Shown here piece after piece: positions 23,537-32,559 of a stretch of 45,594 bases of DNA. This DNA comes from an uncultured Acetatifactor sp. GTDB taxonomy: Bacteria; Bacillota; Clostridia; Lachnospirales; Lachnospiraceae. Positions within the stretch are counted from its first letter, which is position 1; each line of letters begins with the position of its first letter. Location of the stretch: NCBI GenBank assembly GCA_948896875.1, contig CAQUWW010000005.1, forward strand, positions 18,156-63,749, written 5' to 3'. The position numbers and the translations under genes were made by a program. Under the pieces are notes generated by a model, which saw nothing but the letters and a program-made list of their open reading frames with translations, was not told where the DNA came from and did no database searches.

Positions 23537-24022
23537 ATGAATCTGGTACTTACTATCAGCCGGAGATTTGGAACCGGTGCAGGTGTAATCGCAAAGGAAC
23601 TTTCAGAGAAACTCGATATCCCGGTGTATGACAAGGCTTACATCGAGCATGAACTGGAGGAGAAAAGCTATGCGGATGAAGCGGAACTGATAAAGGAGCT
23701 GGCAGCACATTCCTGTATTATCCTGGGCCGTTGTGCCTCTGAGATTCTGAAAGACCAGGGCAATGTATTCAATATTTATATCTGTGCCGAAAAGGAGGAC
23801 CGGATCCGACGTATTATGGAACAGAAGTCCCTGTCCTATGAGGATGCCAAAGCGACGCTGGAGCAGAATGACAAAGCCAGAGCGGATTATTATTACCGCC
23901 ATACCGGGAAGGTCTGGGGGGATGTGAATAATTATCACATGATTCTGGATACATCTCAACTGGGAATTGATAAATGTGCGGATATTCTGATCAGATATTT
24001 TGAGAGAATGGAGATTATTTAA
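23537..24022 (+). CDS. Cytidylate kinase-like family protein, short
   Basis: 161 residues. It opens with LTISRRFGTGAGVIAKELSEKLDIPVYDKAYI, the P-loop-like beginning of the cytidylate-kinase-like family (PF13189), and keeps IILGRCASEIL and the basic lid region (DRIRRIM, then DKARADYYYRHTG). Relatives are usually 190-220 residues; a segment between the DKAYIEHELEEK helix and the LAAHSCIILGRC strand looks missing. So activity is uncertain. ATG at 23537 chosen for its 7-nt spacing from AGGAGG; ATG at 23531 is too close. Stand-alone gene with its own promoter and terminator. Confidence 0.82.
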   Translation: MNLVLTISRRFGTGAGVIAKELSEKLDIPVYDKAYIEHELEEKSYADEAELIKELAAHSCIILGRCASEILKDQGNVFNIYICAEKEDRIRRIMEQKSLSYEDAKATLEQNDKARADYYYRHTGKVWGDVNNYHMILDTSQLGIDKCADILIRYFERMEII

Positions 24023-24034
24023 CACATAAATTAT

Positions 24035-24104
24035 CCCAAAAGAAAATAACACCTTCAGGTTTTATACTTGAGGGTGTTATTTTCTTTTGGGGCTTTTTCT
24101 TTTT
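24035..24104 (+). terminator. Strong Rho-independent terminator
   Basis: Perfect 19-bp arms at 24035-24053 (CCCAAAAGAAAATAACACC) and 24073-24091, 19-nt loop, followed by GCTTTTTCTTTTT. It ends the kinase-like gene and insulates the antiporter operon. Confidence 0.92.
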
Positions 24105-24124
24105 ATGTTTTTTCTATAAGGGGC

Positions 24125-24152
24125 TTTACTTGGGATTTCAGTGTGCTAAAAT
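24125..24152 (+). promoter_or_regulatory. Probable promoter of the Mrp-like operon
   Basis: TTTACT (24125-24130), 16-nt spacer, TAAAAT (24147-24152), 25 nt before the mrpE start. Confidence 0.5.
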
Positions 24153-24176
24153 ATAAGACTTGAAGGGAGAGTAGCT

Positions 24177-24638
24177 ATGTACCTGATTTATTTTCTTCTC
24201 TGGATTATTTTCAACGGAAATTTTACTCTGGAAATCTGCCTGTTGGGCCTGGTGATTGCGGCGGTGCTGCTGGCTTTTTCCTGCAAATTTATGAATTACA
24301 GCCTGGCGAAGGAATGGAAGCTTTATCGGAATCTCTTTTTGTTCCTGCGCTATTGCTGGTTGCTGGTCAGGGAGATCATCAAAGCGAATATGAGCGCCAT
24401 GCATATGATACTGACTCAGGAGGAAGAGATAGAGCCGGTGCTGGTCAGTTTTCATTCTGATCTGAAGACACAGATGGGAAAAGCATTGCTTGCAAATGCC
24501 ATTACGCTGACGCCGGGCACCATAACTGTGACGTTGGAGGATGCGGAATATACGGTGCATTGTCTGGATGAATCTATGGCGGAAGGAATAGGAGAGGGTG
24601 AATTGACAGAGTGTATTCGTCAGTTTGAGAATTCCTGA
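24177..24638 (+). CDS. mrpE: Mrp antiporter subunit E (MnhE/MrpE)
   Basis: 153 residues. Two to three N-terminal membrane helices (IYFLLWIIFNGNFTLEICLLGLVIAAVLLAF), then the family motif LLANAITLTPGTITVTLED, followed by a short soluble end. MrpE is an accessory subunit of the multi-subunit cation/H+ antiporter. It starts at ATG with GGGAGAG 6 nt upstream and opens the ten-gene operon. The operon order E-F-G first, with A/D-type subunits last, follows the Mbh/clostridial arrangement rather than Bacillus ABCDEFG. Confidence 0.92.
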   Translation: MYLIYFLLWIIFNGNFTLEICLLGLVIAAVLLAFSCKFMNYSLAKEWKLYRNLFLFLRYCWLLVREIIKANMSAMHMILTQEEEIEPVLVSFHSDLKTQMGKALLANAITLTPGTITVTLEDAEYTVHCLDESMAEGIGEGELTECIRQFENS

Positions 24639-24690
24639 AAATATAGAGTTAATTCCAAAATAGAAAATAGAAAATCAGGATGGAGCAAAG

Positions 24691-25215
24691 ATGGGGAAAG
24701 GAATGGAAAATCTGGAAGCGGCATATCATTTTGTTTTTACGGCGGCGCTTATAATTCTGGCAATTCTGGTGATATTGTGCCTGGTGCGCGCCATCATCGG
24801 GCCCAGGGTGGCGGACCGGATTGTGTCGGTCAATATGACGGGGACGATGGTGATTGTGATGATTGCTATCCTGGCATTGATGCTGGAGGAAGGATATCTG
24901 GTGGACATCTGCATTATCTATGCCATGATCAGTTTCCTGGCGGTCATTGTGCTGGTCAAGGTATATATGGGAGTGTATCTGGAGGAAAAGCGGGCAGACT
25001 CTCATGGAGGAGTGGCCACGGTGGCCGGGCAGAGGGAAGAGGAAGGCGCCGGGGAGGCCGGGAGAGCCGATGAGCGGAAAGACGGGGCGAGAGAAGAGGA
25101 AGGCGTCGGAGAGCCGGGAGTACCGATGAGCAAAAGGCTGGATATAGAAGAAATGGATATGATTGCAGGGACAGGAAGCAACCCTCAGAGGACCGGGCAG
25201 AAAAAGGAAAAGTAG
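24691..25215 (+). CDS. mrpF: Mrp antiporter subunit F with long charged C-terminal tail
   Basis: 174 residues. The first ~95 are a normal MrpF: three helices with LVRAIIGPRVADRIVSVNMTGTMV between helices 1 and 2 and YLVDICIIYAMISFLAVIV. The last ~75 residues are hydrophilic and rich in E, G, R and A, not found in typical MrpF (about 90 residues). Within it an imperfect in-frame 57-bp duplication (EEEGAGEAG.. / EEEGVGEPG.., starting at 25036 and 25093) is visible. ATG at 24691 with GGAG 6 nt upstream. Confidence 0.9.
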   Translation: MGKGMENLEAAYHFVFTAALIILAILVILCLVRAIIGPRVADRIVSVNMTGTMVIVMIAILALMLEEGYLVDICIIYAMISFLAVIVLVKVYMGVYLEEKRADSHGGVATVAGQREEEGAGEAGRADERKDGAREEEGVGEPGVPMSKRLDIEEMDMIAGTGSNPQRTGQKKEK

Positions 25216-25239
25216 AAATAGATAAGGAGGGCAACGGCA

Positions 25240-25680
25240 ATGGCGGTGTGGGAATGGATACGCTTTTTGATTGGCGGCGGTCTGCTGCTGGCCGGGCTTG
25301 TTACTTTTGTGATAGAGCTTATGGGCGTATTTCGCTTTCGGTATGTACTGAACAGAATGCATGCGGCGGCCATAGGAGATACGCTGGGAATCGGATTCGC
25401 TTTATTGGGGCTGATTGTCATAAGCGGCTTTAACTTTACGTCGCTGAAACTGTTCCTGGTGATTGTATTTTTGTGGTTCTCTTCGCCGGTCTCTTCTCAT
25501 CTTATTGCGCGGCTGGAAGTGACTACCAATGAAGACAGCGGAAAGCACTACCGGAGGAAAAGGCTGGAAGCTTCTGAAAAGCGGCAGGAGGAGAAGGACA
25601 GCGGAGAAACACTGGGAGAAAACGGAGACGGGAAAGTGAAGTCTTGTGATAACGAGGATGTGGGGAGGTGTGTAGAATGA
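25240..25680 (+). CDS. mrpG: Mrp antiporter subunit G with charged tail
   Basis: 146 residues. Three helices and the MrpG motif FRFRYVLNRMHAAAIGDTLGIGFALLGLI, ending LWFSSPVSSHLIARLE. The normal MrpG ends about residue 95; a further ~45 residues are charged (EKRQEEKDSGETLGENGDGK). AAGGAGG lies 9 nt before the ATG. The stop overlaps the next start by 4 nt (ATGA). Confidence 0.91.
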   Translation: MAVWEWIRFLIGGGLLLAGLVTFVIELMGVFRFRYVLNRMHAAAIGDTLGIGFALLGLIVISGFNFTSLKLFLVIVFLWFSSPVSSHLIARLEVTTNEDSGKHYRRKRLEASEKRQEEKDSGETLGENGDGKVKSCDNEDVGRCVE

Positions 25681-25946
25681 CGATATTTACCTGTATTCTG
25701 CTTGTCTTTCTGGTGGTATGTGCCATTGCGGCCAGCCTGTCCAAAAAGCTTCTGAATACCATACTGATATTTATGTCCTATAGTCTGATTATGTCAATTA
25801 TATGGGTGCTGCTGGAATCTCCGGATCTGGCCATCACGGAGGCGGCAGTGGGCGCAGGCGTGACCACAGTGCTGTTCCTTGTGACTTTGAAGAAAATCAA
25901 TGCCATTATCAAAAAGGAAGATTCCCGGGAGGAGACGGATGAGTAA
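25677..25946 (+). CDS. MbhD-like subunit (DUF4040; equivalent to part of the MrpA C-terminus)
   Basis: 89 residues with three helices. LLNTILIFMSYSLIMSIIWVLLESPDLAITEAAVGAGVTTVLFL is the DUF4040/MbhD signature (membrane helices of the MrpA C-terminal region, with the conserved PDLAxTEA). In Bacillus Mrp this is part of MrpA; here, as in Mbh-type complexes, it is a separate gene. ATG at 25677 with GGAGG 8 nt upstream; it overlaps mrpG by 4 nt and the next gene by 8 nt. Confidence 0.88.
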   Translation: MTIFTCILLVFLVVCAIAASLSKKLLNTILIFMSYSLIMSIIWVLLESPDLAITEAAVGAGVTTVLFLVTLKKINAIIKKEDSREETDE

Positions 25947-26916
25947 GAGACTTTCCGAAGAAGAATATCAGAAAACTTTTTCCGGCAAATTCCGCAGGTG
26001 GCTGAGCGGTGAGAAGGACCCGTTTCTGGGGGAAGTGGAGATGCGCAGGCAGGAGGTCCGCCGGGAGAGCGAGGCAGAGGAGAGACAGCGGGAGCAGGAC
26101 GAAAAGCTGTTAAAGGAGCGGGTCTATGACCTGGAGCATAATTTTGAGGTCAGGACTTTTCAGAAGGTTTATCGGGTGTTCAGTGTGCTTTTCTGCATTT
26201 TCCTGGTAGTTCTGCTGCTTGTGGCGGTATCCGATCTGCCGCACTTCGGCCATGCGGAGAATCCGGTGAACAATGAGGTGGCGGAGCGCTACATTGAAAA
26301 AGGTCTGCAGGAAACCGGGGCGGTGAATATCGTCACGGGAATGATTCTGGATTATCGTGCTTTTGACACGCTGGGAGAGTCCCATGTGCTGTTCATTGCA
26401 ACCTGTACCGTGCTGATTCTCCTGCGTAGAGACAGGAAAAAGGGCGGAGATACAGGCGAGGCGGAAAAGGAAGATGTGAGTGACAGACTCTATGAGCCGA
26501 AAAATGATGTGATTCTGCAGACTGTGGCAAAAATACTGGTGCCGCCGGTTTTCCTGTTCGGAATCTACATCATTCTGGCCGGGCATCTGGGACCGGGAGG
26601 AGGCTTTTCCGGCGGTGCGGTCATCGGCGCAGGATTGATTTTATATCTGAATGCTTTTGGATTTGCCAGGACTGAGAAATTTTTTACGGCCAGGACCTAT
26701 CGCAGAATGAGCTTTGGCGCTCTGGCCTGCTACAGCCTGGCGAAGAGTTATTCTTTTTACACCGGAGCCAATGGCATTGAAAGTGTGATCCCGTTGGGAA
26801 CGCCGGGAGCAATTTTGAGCAGCGGACTGATTCTGCTTCTGAATATCTGCGTGGGTGTTGTGGTGGCGGGCACCATGTATACCTTTTATGTGATGTTCCG
26901 GAAGGGCGATTATTGA
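25939..26916 (+). CDS. MbhE-MrpB fusion subunit
   Basis: 325 residues. A charged ~75-residue N-terminal region (RRQEVRRESEAEERQREQDEK, likely helical, cytoplasmic) is followed by a helix and ETGAVNIVTGMILDYRAFDTLGES, the MbhE-like part, then a second module with YIILAGHLGPGGGFSGGAVIGAGLI, the MrpB/MnhB signature (PF04039). In Bacillus the MbhE part ends MrpA and MrpB is separate, so this gene joins the two. ATG at 25939 with GGGAGGAG 5-6 nt upstream, overlapping the preceding stop. Confidence 0.88.
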   Translation: MSKRLSEEEYQKTFSGKFRRWLSGEKDPFLGEVEMRRQEVRRESEAEERQREQDEKLLKERVYDLEHNFEVRTFQKVYRVFSVLFCIFLVVLLLVAVSDLPHFGHAENPVNNEVAERYIEKGLQETGAVNIVTGMILDYRAFDTLGESHVLFIATCTVLILLRRDRKKGGDTGEAEKEDVSDRLYEPKNDVILQTVAKILVPPVFLFGIYIILAGHLGPGGGFSGGAVIGAGLILYLNAFGFARTEKFFTARTYRRMSFGALACYSLAKSYSFYTGANGIESVIPLGTPGAILSSGLILLLNICVGVVVAGTMYTFYVMFRKGDY

Positions 26917-27149
26917 GAGACGTGTATGTATACGGTGTTGTAATATTTTGCAGGGAAGCAATGAATGACTTTGTGGAAAAACCTTTGCGCAGGCTTTACA
27001 TGCCGATAAGTCAAGACGTTTTTACGTAAGAAATTGTATATAAATATGTCTCATGAAGATGCTAAAATATTGACTTCACGGAAGGAGCCTGCAGGCAGGC
27101 TTGAAAAAGGAGGCCTGTGCAGGTATTGCAAAAGGGAGGAGATGTACGG

Positions 27150-27527
27150 ATGAACATAGAATATCTGCTGGAAAATTACGAGGAGGCTGTGGCCATGATT
27201 TTGTTTGGCATCGGATTTTCCAATCTGCTTCTGCAGAAAAATCTGATTAAAAAAATCATAGGCCTAAATATCATGGACACTGCAACCTATCTGTTTCTTG
27301 CGCTGAAAGGGTACATTGCCGGCAGGAAAGCCCCGGTGGTGGTGGATGGCGTTCAGAGTGTGGAAGCTTACATCAATCCCATTCCCAGTGGCCTGGTGCT
27401 GACGGGAATCGTGGTATCGGTGTCGGTGACGGCTCTGATGCTGTCTCTGACGATTCGACTCTATCGCAGGTATCACACGCTGGATCTGGACGAGATTACC
27501 ACAAGGCTGAAAAAGGAGGGGAAATGA
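27150..27527 (+). CDS. mrpC: Mrp antiporter subunit C (NuoK-like)
   Basis: 125 residues, three helices, with FGIGFSNLLLQKNLIKKIIGLNIMDTATYLFL and NPIPSGLVLTGIVVSVSVTALMLSLTIRLYRRY, the MrpC/MnhC signature; the family is homologous to NuoK of complex I. ATG at 27150 follows GGGAGGAG. The 233-nt gap before it holds no gene; it contains GCCTGC palindromes and AT-rich sequence that might include an internal promoter, but none is convincing. Confidence 0.92.
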   Translation: MNIEYLLENYEEAVAMILFGIGFSNLLLQKNLIKKIIGLNIMDTATYLFLALKGYIAGRKAPVVVDGVQSVEAYINPIPSGLVLTGIVVSVSVTALMLSLTIRLYRRYHTLDLDEITTRLKKEGK

Positions 27528-29056
27528 TGGATTTCGTGCAGAATTTCCCTTTTATTTCCATCATTTTGACTCTCTTTTCCGGGCCTCTGTGTTCCGTGCT
27601 GAACGGGAAGCAGGCCAGGCGGGTGAATACTGCGGTGATTGTGGCGGACGGGATTCTTTCTTTTCTGGTGCTGGGGTATGTGACGGCTGCGGGACAGCCT
27701 TTCGTCTATCGGATGGGACATTTTTCCGCACCCTGGGGCAATGAGATTCGCGTGGGGATACTGGAGGCCTTTATGGCCGGCTTCTTCTGCGTGATTATGC
27801 TGTTATGTATGCTGGGCGGTATCCGGGAGCGGGAGGTACAGATTGAGGAAGGGAAGCAGAATCTCTATTATGTGATGGTAAATCTGCTGTTGTGCTCCCT
27901 GCTTGCCCTGATTTATACCAACGATTTGTTTACGGCCTATGTGTTTGTGGAGATCAATACCATCTCTGCCTGCGGCCTGATTATGATTCGGCAGACCGGC
28001 CGGACCTTCGAGGCGGCCACCCGGTATATGATTATGAGCTTGCTGGGCTCGGGTCTGTTGCTGTTGGGGATCTGCTATCTGTACGCGGTGACAGGCCATC
28101 TGCTGATGAGTAATATCCGGGAGCAGGTAAGGGTGATCTCCGCCACGGGACAGTATCATATTTCACTGATGGTGGCGCTGGGGCTGATGTCTGTGGGGCT
28201 GGCAATCAAAAGTGCGCTGTATCCTTTTCACGCCTGGCTGCCGGATGCCTATGGATATTCCACACTGTCCTCCTCCGCCATTCTGTCTTCTCTGGTATCC
28301 AAAGGCTATATTTTTCTACTGATTAAGATTTTTTACCGAGTGATTGGTTTCGATGTAGTCTGGGAGAGCAAGGTAGTCAATGTGCTGTTTGTGTTCGGAA
28401 TCGCGGGAATGATCATGGGTTCGCTGAGCGCTATGAAGGAGAGCAACCTGCGAAGGATGATTGCCTATTCTTCTGTGGCACAGATAGGGTATATTTACAT
28501 GGGGCTGGGTCTGGCTACGGAGGCGGGTTCAGTTGCCAGTATCTACCATGTATTGTCCCATGCCGCCACCAAATCATTGCTGTTCGTGGCGGCTTCGGGG
28601 CTTGCGGACGCCTCCGGAGGCAGTGACCGGTTCAGGGATATCACAGGGGCAGGTCTTCGGAATAAGCTGGCCGGAATCGCATTTATGGCAGGTTCCCTGT
28701 CCATGGTGGGCATGCCCATGTTTTCCGGATTCATCTCAAAGCTGTTCTTCGCCCAGGCGGCGGTGGGACATGCCCATAAGATGTTCCCCACTTTTATTGC
28801 CCTTGCCATCAGCACCATATTAAATGCTGTCTATTTTATGAAGACGGTGATTCGGATTTATACGCCGATGCAGAAGAAAGAGGGTGTGGAGGGAGAAGCC
28901 GAAACGGGCAGGGCGGAAGGCAGAAGCATTCCCATTTGGGAGCAGCCGGTGAAGTCGGCGGCGCTGATCTGCTTTATTGTATTGAATCTGATGTTGGGCC
29001 TGAATTCCGATCCGCTGATACGGCTGATTCAGAGCGGCATTGAAATGTTTGACTAG
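27524..29056 (+). CDS. mrpD: Mrp antiporter subunit D (NuoN/NuoM-like)
   Basis: 510 residues, about 14 helices. Proton-path residues of the antiporter family are present: Glu in TAYVFVEINTISACG, Lys in SVGLAIKSALYPFHAWLPDAYGYS and His/Lys in YHVLSHAATKSLLFV. A polar insert (QKKEGVEGEAETGRAEGRS) precedes the last helix. ATG overlaps mrpC by 4 nt with GGAGGGG inside mrpC. Confidence 0.93.
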   Translation: MMDFVQNFPFISIILTLFSGPLCSVLNGKQARRVNTAVIVADGILSFLVLGYVTAAGQPFVYRMGHFSAPWGNEIRVGILEAFMAGFFCVIMLLCMLGGIREREVQIEEGKQNLYYVMVNLLLCSLLALIYTNDLFTAYVFVEINTISACGLIMIRQTGRTFEAATRYMIMSLLGSGLLLLGICYLYAVTGHLLMSNIREQVRVISATGQYHISLMVALGLMSVGLAIKSALYPFHAWLPDAYGYSTLSSSAILSSLVSKGYIFLLIKIFYRVIGFDVVWESKVVNVLFVFGIAGMIMGSLSAMKESNLRRMIAYSSVAQIGYIYMGLGLATEAGSVASIYHVLSHAATKSLLFVAASGLADASGGSDRFRDITGAGLRNKLAGIAFMAGSLSMVGMPMFSGFISKLFFAQAAVGHAHKMFPTFIALAISTILNAVYFMKTVIRIYTPMQKKEGVEGEAETGRAEGRSIPIWEQPVKSAALICFIVLNLMLGLNSDPLIRLIQSGIEMFD

Positions 29057-29068
29057 AGGAGGGGTATC

Positions 29069-30742
29069 ATGGATTCTTTACTGTTGATTCCCGTTTTACT
29101 CCCTGTGTTGGGAGGAATATTGCTGTTGGTTTCCTCCTTCCGGGAGCACCGGAGGACAGAGGGAAAAAGGATTTTCGCCGGAGGCGGGCAGGGGCTTCCC
29201 GTCTATGTATGTACTGTCCTGGGGTTTTCCGCGGTGGCGGCGCTGGGTTTGGCCTGGACAGGGGAGAGAACGGTTACACTGTTTACCCTGCTGGACGCGA
29301 TTCCGGTGTATTTTCATATTGATGCCACAGGCAGACTGTTCGTGACTGTGGTCAGCGTAATCTGGATGGTGACTGCCGTATACTCCTTTGTCTATATGAG
29401 ACATGAGGGGGAGGAAAAGCGGTTTTACGGGTTTTATCTGATGGTGTATGGAGTGCTTGTGGGGTTTGATTTTTCGGGGAATCTGGTCACAATGTATCTG
29501 TTCTATGAGCTGACCACGCTGGTGTCCATGCCGCTGGTACTGCACAACGGAAGTCGGGAAGCGATTATGGCGGCGCTGAAATACCTCTTTTATTCCATGT
29601 GCGGTGCCTATGGAGGATTGTTTGGCATTTTTTTCCTGTACCGCTATTGTGATTCTCTGAATTTTGCCCCGGGAGGAACCTTAAGTCTGGCGGCGGTTCA
29701 GGGACATGAAGGGATTTTGCTGACAGCCATATTTGTCATGCTGATCGGTTTTGGTACAAAAGCAGGAATGCTGCCACTTCATGCCTGGCTGCCCACTGCC
29801 CATCCGGTGGCGCCGTCTCCGGCTTCCGCGGTGTTGTCCGCTGTCATTGTGAAGTCCGGAATCCTGGCGGTGATCAGGGTGGTGTACTATATTGTGGGGC
29901 CTGATTTCCTGCGGGGGACCTGGGTACAGCGTATCTGGATGATTCTGGCATTGTTGACCATATTTATGGGCTCCATGCTGGCTTTCAGAGAACCGATATT
30001 TAAGAAGCGGCTGGCTTATTCGACGGTGAGCCAGGTCTCCTATATAATGTTCGGCCTGTGGCTGTTGACCGTGGATGCCTTTTCCGGCGCATTGCTCCAT
30101 GTGGCGGCTCACGCCGTGGTAAAATGTGGCCTCTTCCTGACAGCCGGGGTTTTTCTGTATGGCTTTGGCGCCACAAGGGTGGAAGAGCTTGTGGGGATTG
30201 GGAAAAAGATACCGAAAACCATGTGGTGTTATCTTATTTTTGGACTGGCGCTTGTGGGGATTCCGCCTACCTGTGGATTTGTCAGCAAGTGGTATCTGGC
30301 CCAGGGAGCGCTGCAGTCGACTGTAGGGATTTTCTCCTGGCTGGGGCCTGTGGTGCTATTGGTCAGCGCGTTGCTCACGGCCGGATATCTGCTGCCTGTG
30401 GCTTTGAAGGGATTCTTTCCGGGGGAAGCGTCAGATTTGGCGGGGAAGGAGGATGCTCTGAGGAAGGTGCCAGGTTCGGAAGAGGGAGATGTATTTGCGG
30501 AAGATTCGCCGGAGGCAGAGAGGCTATCGGGAATGGAGCAGAAATCGGAAAATGAGCATGTGTCTGGGGAGGCTGTGACCGAAAGTGAGCAGGTCCGCGT
30601 AAAGGAGCCGGCGCACAGCATGCTGATACCCTTGATGATACTGGCGGTGCTGGCAGTGTTGCTGGGCGTATTCCCGGGTCCGCTGATTCAATATGTATCT
30701 GATATTGGGAAAATGGTGTTACAGGGAACCATTGCAGGGTAG
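29069..30742 (+). CDS. Antiporter-like subunit (MrpA/NuoL-M type), second of four
   Basis: 557 residues. Family residues: Glu in TMYLFYELTTLVSMPL, Lys in GFGTKAGMLPLHAWLPTAHPVAPSPASAVLS, and HAVVKCGLFLTAG. PPTCGFVSKWYLAQ is typical of the C-terminal half. Between the last two helices lies a ~60-residue acidic, Ser/Glu-rich insert (about residues 450-515). It matches MrpA's N-terminal (NuoL-like) part but lacks MrpA's C-terminal extension, which is encoded by the separate MbhD-like and MbhE-B genes. GAGGAGGGG precedes the ATG. Confidence 0.9.
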   Translation: MDSLLLIPVLLPVLGGILLLVSSFREHRRTEGKRIFAGGGQGLPVYVCTVLGFSAVAALGLAWTGERTVTLFTLLDAIPVYFHIDATGRLFVTVVSVIWMVTAVYSFVYMRHEGEEKRFYGFYLMVYGVLVGFDFSGNLVTMYLFYELTTLVSMPLVLHNGSREAIMAALKYLFYSMCGAYGGLFGIFFLYRYCDSLNFAPGGTLSLAAVQGHEGILLTAIFVMLIGFGTKAGMLPLHAWLPTAHPVAPSPASAVLSAVIVKSGILAVIRVVYYIVGPDFLRGTWVQRIWMILALLTIFMGSMLAFREPIFKKRLAYSTVSQVSYIMFGLWLLTVDAFSGALLHVAAHAVVKCGLFLTAGVFLYGFGATRVEELVGIGKKIPKTMWCYLIFGLALVGIPPTCGFVSKWYLAQGALQSTVGIFSWLGPVVLLVSALLTAGYLLPVALKGFFPGEASDLAGKEDALRKVPGSEEGDVFAEDSPEAERLSGMEQKSENEHVSGEAVTESEQVRVKEPAHSMLIPLMILAVLAVLLGVFPGPLIQYVSDIGKMVLQGTIAG

Positions 30743-30768
30743 CAAAATAGAAAGGTCTGGTTGCTGAG

Positions 30769-32241
30769 ATGAGAGAAGTAATGATGCTGATCGTAATACT
30801 TCTGCCTCTGTTTGCGGGGATATTGATACCGATGCTGTCTTTTCGGTCCAGGAAAGCCATGTGGATATATCTGGAGATGGCGGTGGGTATCAATTCCATA
30901 CTGGTACTATGGATGCTTTTCCATGCGCCGGAAAATACGTTGACGGTATTCCGCTTCATGGGAAATCTGAGTGTCACATTGCGGCTGGATGGCCCCGGCG
31001 CCGTATTCGCGGGTCTGGCAGCTTTTCTGTGGCCGCTGGCCATGCTGTATTCCTTCGAGTATATGGAGCATGAGAACAATGAAAAGTCATTTTATCTATT
31101 TTATGTGGTGACATATGGCGTCACTTTGGGGGTGGCCCTGTCGGAAAATATCCTGACCATGTATTTTTTCTTTGAAATGCTGAGTCTGGTTACACTGCCT
31201 CTTGTGATGCATACCAGGACAAGGGAGGCCATTCTTGCCAGCAGAGCCTATCTGTACTATATGCTGGGCGGCGCGGCATTTGCCTTTATCGGCATGATTT
31301 TTGTGCTGACTTACGGTACCACTTCTTCTTTTGTGGCCGGAGGTGTGCTGGACATGGCCAATATCCGGGAGAAGAAGGACACACTGCTGTGGATTTACCT
31401 TCTTTGCTTCTGTGGATTCAGCGTGAAGACCGCCATGTGGCCTTTTTCCTCATGGCTGCCGAAGGCCAGTGTGGCCCCTACTCCCGTGACGGCGCTGCTT
31501 CATGCGGTGGCGGTGGTAAATACAGGGGCCTTTGCAGTGATGCGGGTGACTTATTTCAGCTTTGGTACAGAACTTCTGCGGGGAACCTGGGCCCAGAACG
31601 TGGTGCTGGGACTGATGGTGTTTACCATCTGCTACGGATGTAGCCGGGCGCTGAAGGAGACGCATCTCAAGAGGAGACTGGCCTGGTCCACTGTGAGTAA
31701 TCTGTCCTATATTCTTTTTGGGGTGGTACTGATGACGCCGCTGGGACTGGCCGGGGGCATGACCCATATGGTGTTCCATTCTTTCATGAAAATCTGTTCT
31801 TTTTTCTGCGCTGGAACGGTTATCTGTAAAACGGGGAAAAATTATGTCTATGAGTTGAACGGCATGGGGCGGAAAATGCCGGAGGTATTCTTCTGCTTCA
31901 CGGTATCTGCGCTGGCGCTGATGGGAGTGCCGGGGTTGTGCGGTTTCGTCAGCAAGTGGTATCTGGCGAAGGCCGCCGTGGAAAGCGGAAATTTGCTGGC
32001 ATATGCGGGTGTGGCGGCGCTGCTGATTTCAGCTTTGCTGACGGCGCTGTATATGTTGAATATTGTGGTGCGGGCCTTTTTTCCCGGGAAGGACTTTGAC
32101 TATGATAGGATTGGCAAAGTGGAGAAGCCGGGATGGAAGATGCTGGTGCCGCTGGGGATATTTGTGTTGGTGATTGTTTATTTCGGATTGCACTCAGGGC
32201 CGGTTGTCAGGATATTGGAGCGAATTACGGGTGTGAGCTGA
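30769..32241 (+). CDS. Antiporter-like subunit (NuoL/M type), third of four
   Basis: 490 residues. Glu in MYFFFEMLSLVTLPL, Lys in GFSVKTAMWPFSSWLPKASVAPTPVTALLHAVAVV and LKRRLAWSTVSNLSYI identify it as a proton-translocating subunit, here with SSWLPKAS in place of the HAWLP form. It is most like the 29069 gene and may be an old duplication (both have CGFVSKWYLA). The ATG at 30769 has a weak ribosome site. After its TGA the same frame stays open for 65 more codons with acidic composition (see 32242). Confidence 0.9.
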   Translation: MREVMMLIVILLPLFAGILIPMLSFRSRKAMWIYLEMAVGINSILVLWMLFHAPENTLTVFRFMGNLSVTLRLDGPGAVFAGLAAFLWPLAMLYSFEYMEHENNEKSFYLFYVVTYGVTLGVALSENILTMYFFFEMLSLVTLPLVMHTRTREAILASRAYLYYMLGGAAFAFIGMIFVLTYGTTSSFVAGGVLDMANIREKKDTLLWIYLLCFCGFSVKTAMWPFSSWLPKASVAPTPVTALLHAVAVVNTGAFAVMRVTYFSFGTELLRGTWAQNVVLGLMVFTICYGCSRALKETHLKRRLAWSTVSNLSYILFGVVLMTPLGLAGGMTHMVFHSFMKICSFFCAGTVICKTGKNYVYELNGMGRKMPEVFFCFTVSALALMGVPGLCGFVSKWYLAKAAVESGNLLAYAGVAALLISALLTALYMLNIVVRAFFPGKDFDYDRIGKVEKPGWKMLVPLGIFVLVIVYFGLHSGPVVRILERITGVS

Positions 32242-32439
32242 GATGCGGACGACGATTCCATTGAGAAGGATGAAGCATCAGTAAATCCATTTTGTGGGCA
32301 GAAGTCTGTGATAGTTTTGCAAGCAGCTTCGGAAGACATTACGGCTGAAATTGTGACAAATGCTGGAGATAAAGATGCGACTGATACAAGTGGCGGTCGA
32401 GACGAAACAGATGCTGAGACAGGGAAGCTGTCAGGATAG
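32242..32439 (+). other. In-frame open extension after the TGA of the 30769 gene
   Basis: The frame directly after the stop stays open for 65 codons to a TAG at 32437-32439. The reading begins DADDDSIEKDEAS and is rich in D, E, T, S and A, like the charged tails of neighbouring subunits. It could be the remnant of a tail lost by a new stop, a readthrough tail, or chance. The rest of the gap to 32559 shows no gene. Confidence 0.35.
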
Positions 32440-32559
32440 TTGTCGAAACAGGATAGCGGCTGAGTTAAAATAAGTGGAGATGAGATAACGGCTGGGCAGC
32501 AGGTGTGTGTTGAGCAGAAAATGTGGGTGCAAAGTAGGATGGCTGCCGGGAGGATGCGT

